From Mycobacterium sp. MS1601 (GTDB lineage Bacteria; Actinomycetota; Actinomycetes; Mycobacteriales; Mycobacteriaceae): a DNA stretch of 64,000 nucleotides. Below, one piece after another: positions 1-12,853 of the stretch (its first letter is position 1; each line of letters starts with the position of its first letter). The translations under genes and the position numbers were made by a program. The stretch lies in the NCBI RefSeq assembly GCF_001984215.1, contig NZ_CP019420.1, forward strand, positions 3,472,001-3,536,000, given 5' to 3'. The notes under the pieces are model-generated. The model searched no databases and was not told the origin of the DNA. It was given only the letters and a program-made list of their open reading frames with translations.

Positions 1-392
1 CTCGGGTGGCGATGCTGTCCTACTCGACGGGCACTTCCGGTACGGGAGCCGACGTCGACAAGGTGCGTTCGGCCACCGAGCTGGTACGCCAGCGTGCTCC
101 AGAACTGTTGGTGGAAGGTCCCATTCAGTACGACGCGGCCGTGGAACCGTCCGTCGCTGCCACCAAGATGCCAGACTCGCAGGTGGCGGGCCGGGCGACA
201 GTACTGATCTTCCCTGACCTCAACACCGGCAACAACACCTACAAGGCGGTGCAACGCAGTGCCGGGGCCATCGCCATCGGCCCGGTACTGCAAGGTCTCA
301 ACAAGCCGGTCAACGACCTGTCCCGAGGAGCGTTGGTGTCCGATATCGTCAACACGGTGGCCATCACCGCGATCCAGGCGCAGGGTAGATGA
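1..392 (+). CDS. pta: Phosphate acetyltransferase, C-terminal end (partial)
   Basis: The gene enters from the left edge; about 130 C-terminal residues are present. They match the PTA_PTB domain end, with the conserved SYSTGTSG segment, [16 protein letters not shown] and the FPDLNTGNN motif that helps form the acetyl-phosphate/CoA site. Family knowledge: the enzyme interconverts acetyl-CoA and acetyl phosphate in the cytosol. Its stop codon overlaps the ackA start by 4 bases (ATGA), so the two are almost certainly co-transcribed and translationally coupled for acetate production or assimilation. The 5' end is outside the window. Confidence 0.95.
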   Translation, partial: RVAMLSYSTGTSGTGADVDKVRSATELVRQRAPELLVEGPIQYDAAVEPSVAATKMPDSQVAGRATVLIFPDLNTGNNTYKAVQRSAGAIAIGPVLQGLNKPVNDLSRGALVSDIVNTVAITAIQAQGR

Positions 393-1594
393 GTGATCAG
401 CGCACCGTCCTGGTGCTCAACACCGGCTCGTCGTCGGTCAAATTCCAGCTCGTGCAACCGGATGCCGGCACCTCGGTGGCCCACGGCATCGTCGAACGCA
501 TCGGTGACGAGAACGCCGGCGCCAAACTCGTTCTGGGCGGCCAGGACTGGCAACGCGACGGCGCCATTCCCGATCACGAGGCGGCACTGCGCACCGTCTT
601 CGAACTCTTCGACGACGCCGGTGCGCAGTTGGGTGAACAGGGTTTGGTGGCAGTCGGACACCGGGTGGTGCACGGGGGACAGGACCTGTACCGCCCCACC
701 GTCGTCGACGATGCCGTGGCCGCCACCATCACCGAACTGGCTCCGCTGGCGCCGCTGCACAACCCGCCCGCGGTGCTCGGTATCGAAGTGGCCCGCAAGG
801 TCCTGCCGGACCTGCCGCATGTCGCGGTGTTCGACACCGCGTTCTTTCACGATCTACCCGCCGCTGCCGCCACCTACGCGATCGACCGGGATGTGGCCCA
901 GCAGTGGAAGATTCGCCGCTACGGCTTCCATGGCACATCACACCAGTACGTCAGCGAGCAGGCGGCCGTATTCCTCGGTGTCCCCGTGGAGAGCCTCAAC
1001 CAGATCGTGCTGCATCTGGGCAACGGAGCGTCGGCCTCGGCCATCGTGGGTGGGCGGCCCGTCGACACCTCCATGGGGCTGACACCGATGGAGGGTCTGG
1101 TGATGGGCACCCGCAGTGGTGACATCGATCCCGGCATCGTCATGTATCTGTGGCGAGCAGCGCAGATGAGCATCGAGGACATCGAGACGATGCTCAACCG
1201 TCACTCCGGTGTGCTGGGTCTCGGCGGTGAGATCGACTTCAGGGAACTGCACAAGCAGATGGCCACCGGATCGGAAAAGCAGAAGGCCGATTCCCAATTG
1301 GCCTATGACGTCTACATCCACCGGCTGCGCAAGTACATCGGCGCGTACCTGGCCCTGCTGGGGACGGTGAACGTGCTGACGTTCACCGCGGGCGTCGGTG
1401 AGAACGACGCCGCGGTACGCCGGGATGCGCTCTCAGGGCTGGCGCCGTTGGGTATCGAACTCGACGAGCACCTCAACGACAGCCCGGCTCGCGGCCCCCG
1501 GATCATCTCCGCCGAGCGGTCGCCCACCACGGTGCTGGTGATCCCCACCAATGAGGAACTCGCAATCGCCCGCGCCTGCATCGACGTCCTCTGA
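389..1594 (+). CDS. ackA: Acetate kinase
   Basis: This 401-residue protein has the family's usual length. It opens with the ASKHA phosphate-binding motif LNTGSSSVK (about residues 10-18) and carries VGHRVVHGG, the FGFHGTSH-type segment ([11 protein letters not shown]), the HLGNGAS motif and [10 protein letters not shown] near the end. It makes ATP and acetate from acetyl phosphate and ADP, or runs in reverse. The start overlaps the pta stop. The next gene, pknG, converges from the right with 33 bp between them; no clear hairpin terminator is visible there. Confidence 0.97.
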   Translation: MSDQRTVLVLNTGSSSVKFQLVQPDAGTSVAHGIVERIGDENAGAKLVLGGQDWQRDGAIPDHEAALRTVFELFDDAGAQLGEQGLVAVGHRVVHGGQDLYRPTVVDDAVAATITELAPLAPLHNPPAVLGIEVARKVLPDLPHVAVFDTAFFHDLPAAAATYAIDRDVAQQWKIRRYGFHGTSHQYVSEQAAVFLGVPVESLNQIVLHLGNGASASAIVGGRPVDTSMGLTPMEGLVMGTRSGDIDPGIVMYLWRAAQMSIEDIETMLNRHSGVLGLGGEIDFRELHKQMATGSEKQKADSQLAYDVYIHRLRKYIGAYLALLGTVNVLTFTAGVGENDAAVRRDALSGLAPLGIELDEHLNDSPARGPRIISAERSPTTVLVIPTNEELAIARACIDVL

Positions 1595-1627
1595 CGTACG
1601 CGCCCACAGCGAGGTTCGGGGAGCAGA

Positions 1628-4048
<2,421 letters not shown>

Positions 4049-5011
4049 CTAGTCCACATACCGGGCGCTGGGTGGGGCCGGCGGCGGACCCAGCACCGTC
4101 AACCACTTGCGGTACAGCGTGTTCCACGTGCCGTCGCGTCGGATCCGTTCCAGGGTGCCGTTGACGAAGCGCACCAACCCTTCGTTCTGCAAGTTGATCC
4201 CGATGCCGTATGGCTCCTGGTTCATGTTCGGGCCGACGATGTGCAGGTAGGGATCTTGCGACACCAGCCCGGCCAGGATCGAGTCGTCGGTGGACACCGC
4301 GTCCACCTGTCGCTGTTGCAGCGCCACCAGACAGTCGGCCCACGTCACCACGGTGACGATGATGGGAGCCGGGGTGATCTGGCGGATCCGTTCCAGCGAT
4401 GTGGTTCCCTTGGCCGCGCACACCCGTCTGCCGGGCAGGTCGGAGGCCTGGCTGATCGCCGAGTCGCGAGGCGCCAGGATGCGTTGGTAGGCGTTGAGAT
4501 ACACCGTCGAGAAGTTCACCAGCTCGCGCCGCTCGCAGGTGATGCTCATGGTCTTGACCACGATGTCCACTTCGTTGTTCTGCAGGGCGTTGATCCGGTC
4601 GGCCGACGACAGGATGCGGTACTCCACCTGCGATGGGGTGCCGAAGATGTCGCGGGCCACCTCGCCGGCGATGTCGACGTCGAATCCGGTGATCTCGCCG
4701 GTGATCGGATCGCGGAAGGAGAACAGGTTGCTGCCGATGTCGAGGCCGACGATCAGCCTGCCGCGGGAGCGGATGTTGGCCACGGCGTCTTCGGCGTCGG
4801 CCCGGTTCGAGAACGGGCGCAGGCTCGCGGTGCGGTCGCAGTCCTCGTCGTCCGGGTTGGGTGGGGTGGGAGCCTCGGGCGCCATCTCCTCCATGCCGGC
4901 GGGGGTGGGCGGCGGCAACGTCAACAGCGGTGCCGACGTCGGCGGCAGGGTGGTGCCGCACCCGGTCATGATCACCGCGCACGCCGCCAGCAGAGCCTTC
5001 CACCTCATCAT
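4049..5011 (-). CDS. glnH: GlnH amino-acid-binding lipoprotein
   Basis: Solute-binding protein of the polar amino-acid type, 320 residues, with a short signal peptide ending in a lipobox (IMTGC, cysteine at about residue 18), so it should be anchored outside the cytoplasmic membrane. The FSFRDPITGEITGFDVDIAGE segment is typical of SBP_bac_3 domains. No ABC permease or ATPase is beside it; it sits between glnX and pknG, and in M. tuberculosis the homologue is known to sense aspartate/glutamate and signal through GlnX to PknG. Its start overlaps the glnX stop (ATGA), and its stop lies 9 bases before the pknG ATG. Confidence 0.94.
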   Translation of the reverse strand: MMRWKALLAACAVIMTGCGTTLPPTSAPLLTLPPPTPAGMEEMAPEAPTPPNPDDEDCDRTASLRPFSNRADAEDAVANIRSRGRLIVGLDIGSNLFSFRDPITGEITGFDVDIAGEVARDIFGTPSQVEYRILSSADRINALQNNEVDIVVKTMSITCERRELVNFSTVYLNAYQRILAPRDSAISQASDLPGRRVCAAKGTTSLERIRQITPAPIIVTVVTWADCLVALQQRQVDAVSTDDSILAGLVSQDPYLHIVGPNMNQEPYGIGINLQNEGLVRFVNGTLERIRRDGTWNTLYRKWLTVLGPPPAPPSARYVD

Positions 5012-6327
5012 CGGTACTCACTGAGTCGCGGCCAGATGCCCAGGGCCACCGCCACCGCGGCTCCGAGTGAGAGCACCACACCACCCACCGTGGCGCCGGA
5101 CAGCACCCGGCGCGCGTTGGCGATGTCGTTGCGCAACTGGGCGCGGCTCTCGCGGATACCGCCGTCCAGCGCCTCCTCCAGCTTGTCGAAGGCCGGGGTG
5201 GAGTCGTCCTCGCCGGTGCCCAGCGCCACCTGGGTGGCGGCCTGGTAGTTGCCCACCGAGATGTAGGCGTTGATCCGCTCGTCGGCCGATCTCCACCGGG
5301 TCAGCAGTTCGTCGGCGTTGGCCAGATCGGACTTGTCGATGGCGTCTTCTCGTTCCAGGTACTGCCTCAGTTGTTGTTGCATGGTGTCGATGCGTTGGTA
5401 GTAGGACTGCTTGCGGACATCCTCGTCGCCGCGGCGGATCAGCGACAAGGTCTCGTCGGCGCGGGCCTGCTGCGCGGTGATCGCCAAAGTGGTGATGGTC
5501 TTCAACGATTCTGCGGCGGTGTCCTTGGCGCTGCGGCTGCCCGCCGTCGAGATGGTCAGCGCGGTGCCCACCCACACCACCATGATCAGGATGGCCAGGC
5601 CGCCGGCGACCAGTCCGGGATTGACCCGGCGGCGGGTGCGTCGAGCCAGCCAGCGGTGTGCGAACGCACCGAACAGGATGGTGGCGCCGATGACCATGAT
5701 GACGGGTGCGGGGATGCGTGTCGAGGCCGTGGTCTCCTCGTCGACGCGGGCGCTGGTTACCTCGTAGAGCATCTGGGCGCTGGGCAGGATGGTGTCCTGC
5801 ATCAGTGAGGACGCCTCCGACAGGTACGACGAGCCGACGGGATTGCCGGCCCGGTTGTTGGTGCGCGCGGTTTCGATCAGCCCGGTGTAGACCGCCAGCT
5901 CGGCGTTGATCTTGCCCAGCAGCTCCTGCATCGGTTTGTCGGTCAACCCGCTGGACGCCTGCGTCAGCGCCACCGCGGCGTCGGTGATGGCCTGTTCATA
6001 CCGTTGTCGCACCGGCCGCGGCTCGGCGCCCGCGATGAACGCGGTGGCCGCGGCGGCATCGGCCACTGACAGCGTGGTGTACAGCTGACCTGCGGCGAAT
6101 GCCAGCGGTTCGGTGTGGTCCAGCACGGTGGTGAGCTGCTGTTGGCGCTGGTCGATGGTGGTGGATGTGGCGAACGCGCTGATCACCCCGAGGGTGGCCA
6201 GGATGATGCCGATGGCCAGGATGCGGCCAGGGGTGGTCCACAGGAACCACCACCGCGGATGTGCGGGTTCGGCGGGCGACCGGGACGCCAGCGGCTCGGT
6301 CGACGGGTGCGCCAACTCAACCGTCAC
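5008..6327 (-). CDS. glnX: GlnX four-helix membrane signalling protein
   Basis: Integral membrane protein of 439 residues. There are four hydrophobic segments: one near the N-terminus (ILAIGIILATLGVISAF), a central pair (PVIMVIGATILFGAFAH and ILIMVVWVGTALTIS), and one near the C-terminus (VGGVVLSLGAAVAVALG). They enclose two helical extracytoplasmic domains rich in A, Q, D and R, like bacterial sensor four-helix bundles. The GTG start (protein beginning with TVELAHPSTEP) has GAGG upstream and gives the same length as M. tuberculosis Rv0412c; a TTG start 48 bases further upstream is open but less likely. Inferred job: carry the GlnH signal across the membrane to PknG. Confidence 0.93.
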   Translation of the reverse strand: MTVELAHPSTEPLASRSPAEPAHPRWWFLWTTPGRILAIGIILATLGVISAFATSTTIDQRQQQLTTVLDHTEPLAFAAGQLYTTLSVADAAAATAFIAGAEPRPVRQRYEQAITDAAVALTQASSGLTDKPMQELLGKINAELAVYTGLIETARTNNRAGNPVGSSYLSEASSLMQDTILPSAQMLYEVTSARVDEETTASTRIPAPVIMVIGATILFGAFAHRWLARRTRRRVNPGLVAGGLAILIMVVWVGTALTISTAGSRSAKDTAAESLKTITTLAITAQQARADETLSLIRRGDEDVRKQSYYQRIDTMQQQLRQYLEREDAIDKSDLANADELLTRWRSADERINAYISVGNYQAATQVALGTGEDDSTPAFDKLEEALDGGIRESRAQLRNDIANARRVLSGATVGGVVLSLGAAVAVALGIWPRLSEYR

Positions 6328-6469
6328 CTTGTGCGGACCTCGTTTCCCGCTTGCGCTTGTCCGGACTCCTGCCAACTGTATAAGCGAATTCTAAGAGCAT
6401 CTGTGTGACGCGTGGGGTGAGATCGGTGAGCCGGCACACGGTGCAGGTGCGCCGCTTATTGTTGAGCGC

Positions 6470-6964
6470 GTGCATGGCGACGGTGACGGGTGGGTGGTGG
6501 TGCCCGAGACCCGCGCACATTACTGGGGCAGATTCGGTGCGGCGGGGCTGTTGCTGCGCGCTCCGACACCCGACGGAGCCACTGCCGTGTTGTTGCAGCA
6601 TCGCGCACCGTGGAGCCATCAAGGCGGTACCTGGGCACTGCCCGGCGGCGCCCGCGACAGCCACGAGACCCCGGAACAGGCCGCCGTGCGCGAAGCGTGG
6701 GAGGAGGCCGGGCTGACCGCCGAGGTGTTGGTGGTGCGGACCAGTGTCGTCACCGCTGAGGTGCCGGGGTGGACCTATACGACGGTGATCGCCGACACGG
6801 GGTCGCTGCTGGAGACGGTGCCCAACCGCGAGAGCTCGGAGCTGCGCTGGGTGCCGGTGGACAATGTGGCGGGTCTGCCGCTGCACCCCGGTTTCGCCGC
6901 CAGTTGGCCGACGCTGCTCGACGTCATCGGCGAATTGGGCGTGATCTCGGTCGCTGACCGATAG
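6470..6964 (+). CDS. mutT3: Nudix hydrolase, MutT3-like
   Basis: Small Nudix protein of 164 residues. The full Nudix box is visible: G60, five residues, E66, seven residues, then REAWEEAGL at 74-82, giving the metal-binding glutamates. It is shorter than the 217-residue M. tuberculosis MutT3, lacking roughly the last 40 residues of that protein, but the preceding sequence (WSHQGGTWALPGGARDSHET) and the position between glnX and thiE match. Expected to hydrolyse nucleoside diphosphate derivatives such as oxidised dGTP; the substrate is not decided by sequence. The start is a GTG without a good Shine-Dalgarno. It converges with thiE, ending 3 bases from it. Confidence 0.88.
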   Translation: MHGDGDGWVVVPETRAHYWGRFGAAGLLLRAPTPDGATAVLLQHRAPWSHQGGTWALPGGARDSHETPEQAAVREAWEEAGLTAEVLVVRTSVVTAEVPGWTYTTVIADTGSLLETVPNRESSELRWVPVDNVAGLPLHPGFAASWPTLLDVIGELGVISVADR

Positions 6965-6967
6965 TTT

Positions 6968-7633
6968 TCACGCCGAAATCGCAGCTTTCAGCCGGCGGGC
7001 GGCGGCCTGCGGATCATCGGCTGCGGTGATGGCGCGGACGACGACGACGCGGGTGGCGCCCGCCTCGAGCACCTGCGGAAGCCGCTGTTCGTCAATGCCG
7101 CCGATCGCGAACCACACCCGGTCGCCCGCGGCGTCGGCTGCGTAGCGCACCAGATCCAACCCAGGCGCGGTACGCCCGGGTTTGGTCGGCGTCGGCCAGC
7201 ACGGTCCCACACAGAAGTAGTCGATGTCCTCCGCCAGCGCCCGGTCCACCTGCGACGTGTCATGGGTCGACCGGCCGATCAACGGCCGCGCCCCGATGAT
7301 GTCGCGGGCCACCGGCAGCGGCAGGTCGTCCTGCCCGAGGTGCAGCACATCGGCGCCAGCTGCCCGCGCGATGTCGGCGCGGTCGTTGACGGCCATCAGA
7401 GCGCCGTGGCGCGCGGCGGCGTCGGCCAGGATCTGCAATGCGTCCAACTCCTGCAGCGCCTCCAGCGCACCGAACTCCCGCTCACCTGCCGACCCCTTGT
7501 CGCGCAGTTGGATGATGTCGACGCCGCCGGACAGCGCGGCGTCGGCGAACTCGGCCAGGTCGCCGCGTTCACGACGGGCATCGGTGCACAGATACAGTCG
7601 CGCGTTCCGGAGACGGTCCAGCTGTTCGGGCAT
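6968..7633 (-). CDS. thiE: Thiamine-phosphate synthase ThiE
   Basis: TIM-barrel enzyme of 221 residues joining HMP-pyrophosphate and thiazole phosphate to make thiamine phosphate. Family motifs in order: [43 protein letters not shown] and the phosphate-binding FAIGGI. The ATG at 7633 gives the normal length. It is divergent from thiO, with the thiO riboswitch lying in the 127-bp gap on the other strand, so thiE itself does not appear to be riboswitch-controlled. Confidence 0.96.
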   Translation of the reverse strand: MPEQLDRLRNARLYLCTDARRERGDLAEFADAALSGGVDIIQLRDKGSAGEREFGALEALQELDALQILADAAARHGALMAVNDRADIARAAGADVLHLGQDDLPLPVARDIIGARPLIGRSTHDTSQVDRALAEDIDYFCVGPCWPTPTKPGRTAPGLDLVRYAADAAGDRVWFAIGGIDEQRLPQVLEAGATRVVVVRAITAADDPQAAARRLKAAISA

Positions 7634-7667
7634 CTGGCGAGGGTACTGTGGTGTCTCGACAGCGCGG

Positions 7668-7752
7668 GAGTCCCGGTCGCGGGGCTGAGAGTGGGCACCA
7701 CACATTGCCCTTACCGTCACACCTGATCCGGGTAATGCCGGCGATAGGGAGC
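7668..7752 (+). promoter_or_regulatory. TPP riboswitch upstream of thiOSG
   Basis: Contains the conserved thi-box pieces in order: GGGGCTGAGAG, TTGCCCTTA, ACCTGATCCGGGTAATGCC and GCGATAGGGA. TCCC at 7671-7674 can pair with GGGA at 7747-7750 as the closing P1 helix. The aptamer ends only about 9 bases before the thiO ATG and its 3' strand runs into the AAGG ribosome site, so translational control by thiamine pyrophosphate is the likely mode. It switches the thiazole branch (thiO-thiS-thiG). Confidence 0.93.
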
Positions 7753-7760
7753 CAAGGCTC

Positions 7761-8770
7761 ATGCAGCACAGAGGATTGCTGGCCGTCATCGGCGGCGGTG
7801 TCATCGGCCTGTCGGTGGCGCGGCGCGCCGCTGTCGACGGCTGGGCGGTGCGGGTACATCGCGCACCCGAGACCGGCGCCTCCTGGGTGGCCGGCGGCAT
7901 GCTCGCCCCGCACAGCGAGGGCTGGCCCGGTGAGGAAGAGCTGCTGCGCCTCGGGCTGGAGTCACTGGCGCTGTGGCGCGCCGAGGGCCCGGGGTCGTTC
8001 CTCGACGGCCTGCCTGCCCACATCGTCACCGCCCGTGAGTCGTTGGTGGTGGCCGTCGACCGTGCCGACGCCGCTGACCTGCGCACAGTGGGGGACTGGC
8101 TGTCGGCACAGGGGCACCCCGTGGAGGCGACCACCAGCGCCCGCGACATCGAACCCCTTCTGGCGCAAGGTATCCGGCATGGTTTCCGGGCCGGCACCGA
8201 GCTGGCCGTCGACAACCGAGCGGTTCTCGAGGCATTGAGAAACCACTGCGCACAGCTGGGTGTGCAATGGGCGGGCCCGGTCACCGACCTGGCGGACACC
8301 GACGCCGACGTGTGCGTCATCGCCAACGGCATCGACGCTCCGAAACTGTGGCCCGGTCTGCCGATCCGGCCGGTCAAAGGTGAAGTGCTGCGGCTGCGTT
8401 GGCGCTCGGGGTGCCTGCCGGCGCCGCAACGTGTCATCCGCGCCAGGGTGCGCGGTCGCCAGGTGTACCTGGTGCCCCGTGGTGATGGCGTGGTGGTGGG
8501 GGCCACCCAGTACGAACACGGCCGCGATACCGCGCCGACGGTGGCCGGCGTGCGGGAACTGCTCGATGATGCCTGCGCGGTGGTGCCGGCGCTCGGCGAG
8601 TTCGAGCTCGCCGAGTGCGCTGCGGGACTGCGGCCCATGACCCCGGACAATCTGCCGCTGGTGGGGCGTCTGGACGAACGCACCCTGGTGGCGGCGGGCC
8701 ACGGTCGGTCGGGGTTTCTGTTGGCTCCGTGGACTGCGGAGAAGATCAGTGCGGAACTGGTGAGTGTCTG

Positions 8771-8771
<1 letters not shown>
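7761..8771 (+). CDS. thiO: Glycine oxidase ThiO
   Basis: FAD-dependent amino-acid oxidase of the DAO family, 336 residues. The dinucleotide-binding motif [15 protein letters not shown] lies at about residues 9-23, followed by [15 protein letters not shown], typical of ThiO. The C-terminal [13 protein letters not shown] and [14 protein letters not shown] complete the FAD fold. It oxidises glycine to iminoacetate, a building block for the thiazole ring. First gene of a tightly packed thiO-thiS-thiG operon behind a TPP riboswitch; its TGA shares a base with the thiS ATG. Confidence 0.95.
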
Positions 8772-9728
<957 letters not shown>

Positions 9729-9735
9729 TGGTGAC

Positions 9736-10512
9736 GTGCTGAGGGGCCGCTACGTCGCGTTGGGCTCATCCATGGCGGCGGGCCCCGGCATCACACCGAG
9801 GGCGCCTGGTTCGCCGAGGCGGGCGGGCCGGTCGCAGCGGAACTACCCCCATCTGGTGGCGCATGCGTTGCAGCTGGAACTGGTGGATGTCACGTACTCC
9901 GGCGCCACCACCGCCCACGTGCTGTACGAATCGCAGCACGGGGCACCGCCACAGGTCGAAGCGCTGCGCGGAGACGAGGTTCTGGTCACCGTCACCATCG
10001 GCGGAAACGACATCGGCTACGTGCCGGCACTGATGGCCGCAAGCCTGCCCCGCCGCGCACGGCAGCTGCCGGTCCTGGGCGCCAAACTGCGCGAGATGTT
10101 GGACCCCGCGGCCCGCGAACGGGCATTGCTGCGCCTCGAGTCGTCACTGCGTGCCGTCGGCGAAGTGGTGCGCCGTAAGGCGCCGGAAGCCCAGGTCCTG
10201 TTCGTCGACTACCTCACACTGTTGCCGCCGGCCGGTACACCGGCACCGCCGTTGCGTGACGAGGATGCCGATCTGGGCCGGTATCTGGCGGCGCGTCTGC
10301 AGACCGCGACCGCGGCAACCGGTTGCGACCTGGTCCCGGTCGCCGACGCCAGCACAGAGCACCATGCTTGGTCAGCGGTGCCCTGGACGGTCGGCGCCAG
10401 ACTGCCCGTACCGCGTCTTTTCGGGGGAGGCGCCGCACCATTCCATCCCAACGCCGCCGGCATGGCGGCCGTCGCTCAGTTGGTGGTGAGCCGCGTAAGG
10501 TCGCCGCAGTGA
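9736..10512 (+). CDS. SGNH/GDSL-family hydrolase
   Basis: A 258-residue cytosolic-looking esterase. Block I is VALGSSMAAGPGI with the candidate nucleophile serine near residue 12, block III is TIGGNDIGY, and the C-terminal AAPFHPNAAGMAAV supplies the catalytic Asp/His region (D normally seen there is replaced by F in this stretch, so the exact dyad is unclear). No signal peptide. I chose the GTG 7 bases after the thiG stop because homology to the family starts immediately after it. The end overlaps the next ABC gene by 4 bases, so it may be expressed with the exporter. Substrate unknown. Confidence 0.85.
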   Translation: MLRGRYVALGSSMAAGPGITPRAPGSPRRAGRSQRNYPHLVAHALQLELVDVTYSGATTAHVLYESQHGAPPQVEALRGDEVLVTVTIGGNDIGYVPALMAASLPRRARQLPVLGAKLREMLDPAARERALLRLESSLRAVGEVVRRKAPEAQVLFVDYLTLLPPAGTPAPPLRDEDADLGRYLAARLQTATAATGCDLVPVADASTEHHAWSAVPWTVGARLPVPRLFGGGAAPFHPNAAGMAAVAQLVVSRVRSPQ

Positions 10513-11432
10513 CTCCGGTGATCGAACTGAGCGGGCTCACCAAAGTGTTCGGGCGCGGTGCCCGGGCCACCAGAGCCGTCGACGATCTGACCTGCACCGT
10601 GGAACCTGGAGTGGTCACAGGCTTCCTCGGTCCCAATGGCGCGGGCAAATCCACCACCATGCGCCTGATTCTCGGGCTGGACCGGCCCACCTCGGGCTCG
10701 GCCACCATCGCCGGGCAGCACTACCGGGAGCTGAGGGATCCGCTGCGCACCGTGGGTGCCCTGCTGGATGCGCGCAGTGTGCACCCCGGTCGGTCGGTGC
10801 GGGCGCACCTGAGTTGGATCGCGGCGGCCAACGCCATTGCGATGTCCCGGGTGGACGAGGTGCTCGGCATCGTCGGTCTCGCCGAAGTGGCCGCCAGGAA
10901 GGCCGGGGCGTTGTCGCTGGGGATGAGTCAGCGCATGGGCATCGCAGCCGCACTGCTGGGCGACCCGCCGGTCCTGCTGTTCGACGAACCGGTCAACGGT
11001 CTGGACCCCGAGGGCATCCGCTGGGTGCGCACGCTGATGCGCGACCTGGCCGCCGAAGGCCGGACGGTGTTGGTGTCCAGTCACCTGCTGGCCGAGATGG
11101 CCAACACCGCCGACCGGTTGTTGGTGATCGGGCGGGGCAAGCTGGTGGCGGCCACCTCGGTCGACGATTTCGTGGCGCGCTCCCGCGGTGGTGTCGTCCG
11201 GGTCCGCAGCCCGCACCTGGACCAGTTGCGGGCGGCTTTGGTCGACGCCGAAATCGGCTTCGACGACCACCCCGACATGTTGTCGGTCAGCGGTGCGTCG
11301 GCTGACGTGATCGGAGACCTGGCGGGCCGCAACGGCATCACGTTGCACGAGCTGAGCCCACAGAAGGCGTCGCTCGAGGAGGCGTATCTGGAATTGACCG
11401 ACGACGTCACCGACTTCCGGTCGGCGTCATGA
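10509..11432 (+). CDS. ABC transporter ATP-binding protein (ABC-2 exporter type)
   Basis: ATPase of 307 residues with Walker A GPNGAGKST, a signature helix reading LSLGMSQRMG (variant of LSGGQ), Walker B VLLFDEP and the switch histidine in VSSHLL. The 80-residue tail after the switch region is typical of exporters of the CcmA/DrrA/bacitracin group. GTG start overlaps the stop of the SGNH hydrolase, and the end overlaps the permease start, forming a translationally coupled pair. Substrate not predictable. Confidence 0.92.
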   Translation: MTPVIELSGLTKVFGRGARATRAVDDLTCTVEPGVVTGFLGPNGAGKSTTMRLILGLDRPTSGSATIAGQHYRELRDPLRTVGALLDARSVHPGRSVRAHLSWIAAANAIAMSRVDEVLGIVGLAEVAARKAGALSLGMSQRMGIAAALLGDPPVLLFDEPVNGLDPEGIRWVRTLMRDLAAEGRTVLVSSHLLAEMANTADRLLVIGRGKLVAATSVDDFVARSRGGVVRVRSPHLDQLRAALVDAEIGFDDHPDMLSVSGASADVIGDLAGRNGITLHELSPQKASLEEAYLELTDDVTDFRSAS

Positions 11433-12187
11433 GCCAGGTGATGTCCGCGCTGGCCGCCGAACGCATCAAGCTGGTCAGCACCCGCGCCCCGTGGCTGGCG
11501 GTGACGACGGCCGCCGCGCTCAGCATGGCGCTGGCGGCGCTGCAGTCGTGGGGGAGCGGGATGGCGACGATGACGTCCGAGGACGCCGCCGACGGTGTCG
11601 CGATGATCGGGGTGCCCATCCTCATGGTGGTGGCATCGATGACCATCACCTCGGAGTTCCGCACGCAGATGATCCGTACGACGTTTTTGGTGGTCCCCAA
11701 CCGCTACCTGGTGCTGGGAGCGAAAGCGGTGGTCAGCGCGGTGGTGGCGGCATTGGCCGCCGCGATCATGGTGCTGGCGTCGGTGGTGGTGGCCGGATTG
11801 GCCGCACCACCGCTGTCCAGCGACGCGCTATCGCTGGCCGATCCACGGCCCTGGCTGGTGGCGGGCGCTTTTTCGGTGTACGCGGCCGTCGCCGCGGTGT
11901 TCGGTGTCGGTGTCGGCGCATTGATCCGGGCCGCGCCGGGCACCGTCGTGCTGCTGTTGTTGTGGCCGTTGGTCATCGAGACCATGCTCGCTGTGCTGCC
12001 CGACGTCGGGGCCCAGGTGGGGCCGTTTCTTCCCTTCGTGAACGGGGTGGCGTTCACCGGGGTCGAACCGCTCCACCTGGGCTTCGACTTGCGCTGGGGT
12101 GAGCTCGGCGGACTGCTGTACTTCACGGCGGTCACCGCGGTGGTGTTCGCCGCGGCGTCAGTCGTGGTCAACCGGCGTGATCCCTGA
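11429..12187 (+). CDS. ABC-2 type transporter permease
   Basis: Membrane protein of 252 residues with about six hydrophobic segments (for example WLAVTTAAALSMALAAL, VVSAVVAALAAAIMVLASVVVAGLA, LFYFTAVTAVVF-like end). It partners the ATPase directly upstream (4-base overlap). The N-terminus AAERIKLVSTRAPW is typical of actinobacterial ABC-2 permeases. Its last 30 bases overlap the converging SPFH gene. Confidence 0.9.
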   Translation: MSQVMSALAAERIKLVSTRAPWLAVTTAAALSMALAALQSWGSGMATMTSEDAADGVAMIGVPILMVVASMTITSEFRTQMIRTTFLVVPNRYLVLGAKAVVSAVVAALAAAIMVLASVVVAGLAAPPLSSDALSLADPRPWLVAGAFSVYAAVAAVFGVGVGALIRAAPGTVVLLLLWPLVIETMLAVLPDVGAQVGPFLPFVNGVAFTGVEPLHLGFDLRWGELGGLLYFTAVTAVVFAAASVVVNRRDP

Positions 12188-12853
12188 CGGGACCTCGCCA
12201 ACCGACAACACCACCCGCGAGCCGTACGGCATCGCCTGGACCAGCCGCAGCTGCGCCAGCGCGGGATGCGCGTCCAGCAGCCGGCCCGCATTGGCCAGCG
12301 CCCGCAGCGCCGCGGTTTCCGCGCGCGCCGTCTCCAGCTGGGCCGCACCGCGCGCCTTGGCCGTCGCCAGCTCCATTGCTGCCGAACGGATCTCGGCGGG
12401 CACGATGACGTCCTTGACCAATGCCTCGCGCACCTCGATACCGACACGTGCGCCGGCTGCCTGTGCGGAGGCCAGGATGACGGCGGCGTCCAGACGGTCA
12501 CGACGCGCCATCACCTCGTCGGCGGTGACGCCGGAGATGGTGTCGCGCAGCGTGATCTGCGCGGCCAGGTACACCGCCGCTACAGGGTCGGCGGCGGTCT
12601 CGGTGAACGCCACCGGATCGCTGACGGCCAGTCGCAGCGCCACGGTGACACGCAGTGACACTGCATCGGAGGTCAGCACCTCTTGCGGCGAGAGCACCAA
12701 CAACCGCTCACGCATCTCGACGACGGCGCAGGTCGTGAAGCCGACGAGCCAGTGCGTGCCGGGCGACAGCACCCGCGCCAGCGTGCCGTTGCGGTAGACC
12801 AGCGCACTCTGGCCCACTCCTACAGTGAGGCGGTTGATGATCGAAACAGACAT
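12158..12853 (-). CDS. SPFH/stomatin-like protein (slipin)
   Basis: A 231-residue SPFH-domain protein. It starts with a short hydrophobic/amphipathic lead (SVSIINRLTVGVGQSALVYR), then the band-7 core with VLSPGTHW, VSLRVTVALRLAVSDP and VKDVIVPAEIR, followed by an alanine/glutamate-rich coiled region. Family knowledge: such proteins oligomerise at membranes as scaffolds; no partner NfeD gene is adjacent. The leader has AAGGAGG ahead of the ATG. The 3' end overlaps the converging ABC permease by 30 bp, an unusual but common arrangement in mycobacteria. Confidence 0.85.
   Translation of the reverse strand: MSVSIINRLTVGVGQSALVYRNGTLARVLSPGTHWLVGFTTCAVVEMRERLLVLSPQEVLTSDAVSLRVTVALRLAVSDPVAFTETAADPVAAVYLAAQITLRDTISGVTADEVMARRDRLDAAVILASAQAAGARVGIEVREALVKDVIVPAEIRSAAMELATAKARGAAQLETARAETAALRALANAGRLLDAHPALAQLRLVQAMPYGSRVVLSVGEVPSGITPVDHD

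Noticed and set aside
239..850. Long antisense open frame under ackA, and similar long antisense frames under thiE, mfd, pknG and others
   Set aside because: High GC creates long open frames in the third-position-GC shadow; no family motifs, and the sense genes are clear.
1595..1627. Intrinsic terminator between ackA and pknG
   Set aside because: No stable hairpin followed by a T run.
8615..8770. Longer ThiS with an N-terminal extension
   Set aside because: Extension lies inside thiO and lacks homology; the ATG at 8771 gives the normal 65 residues.
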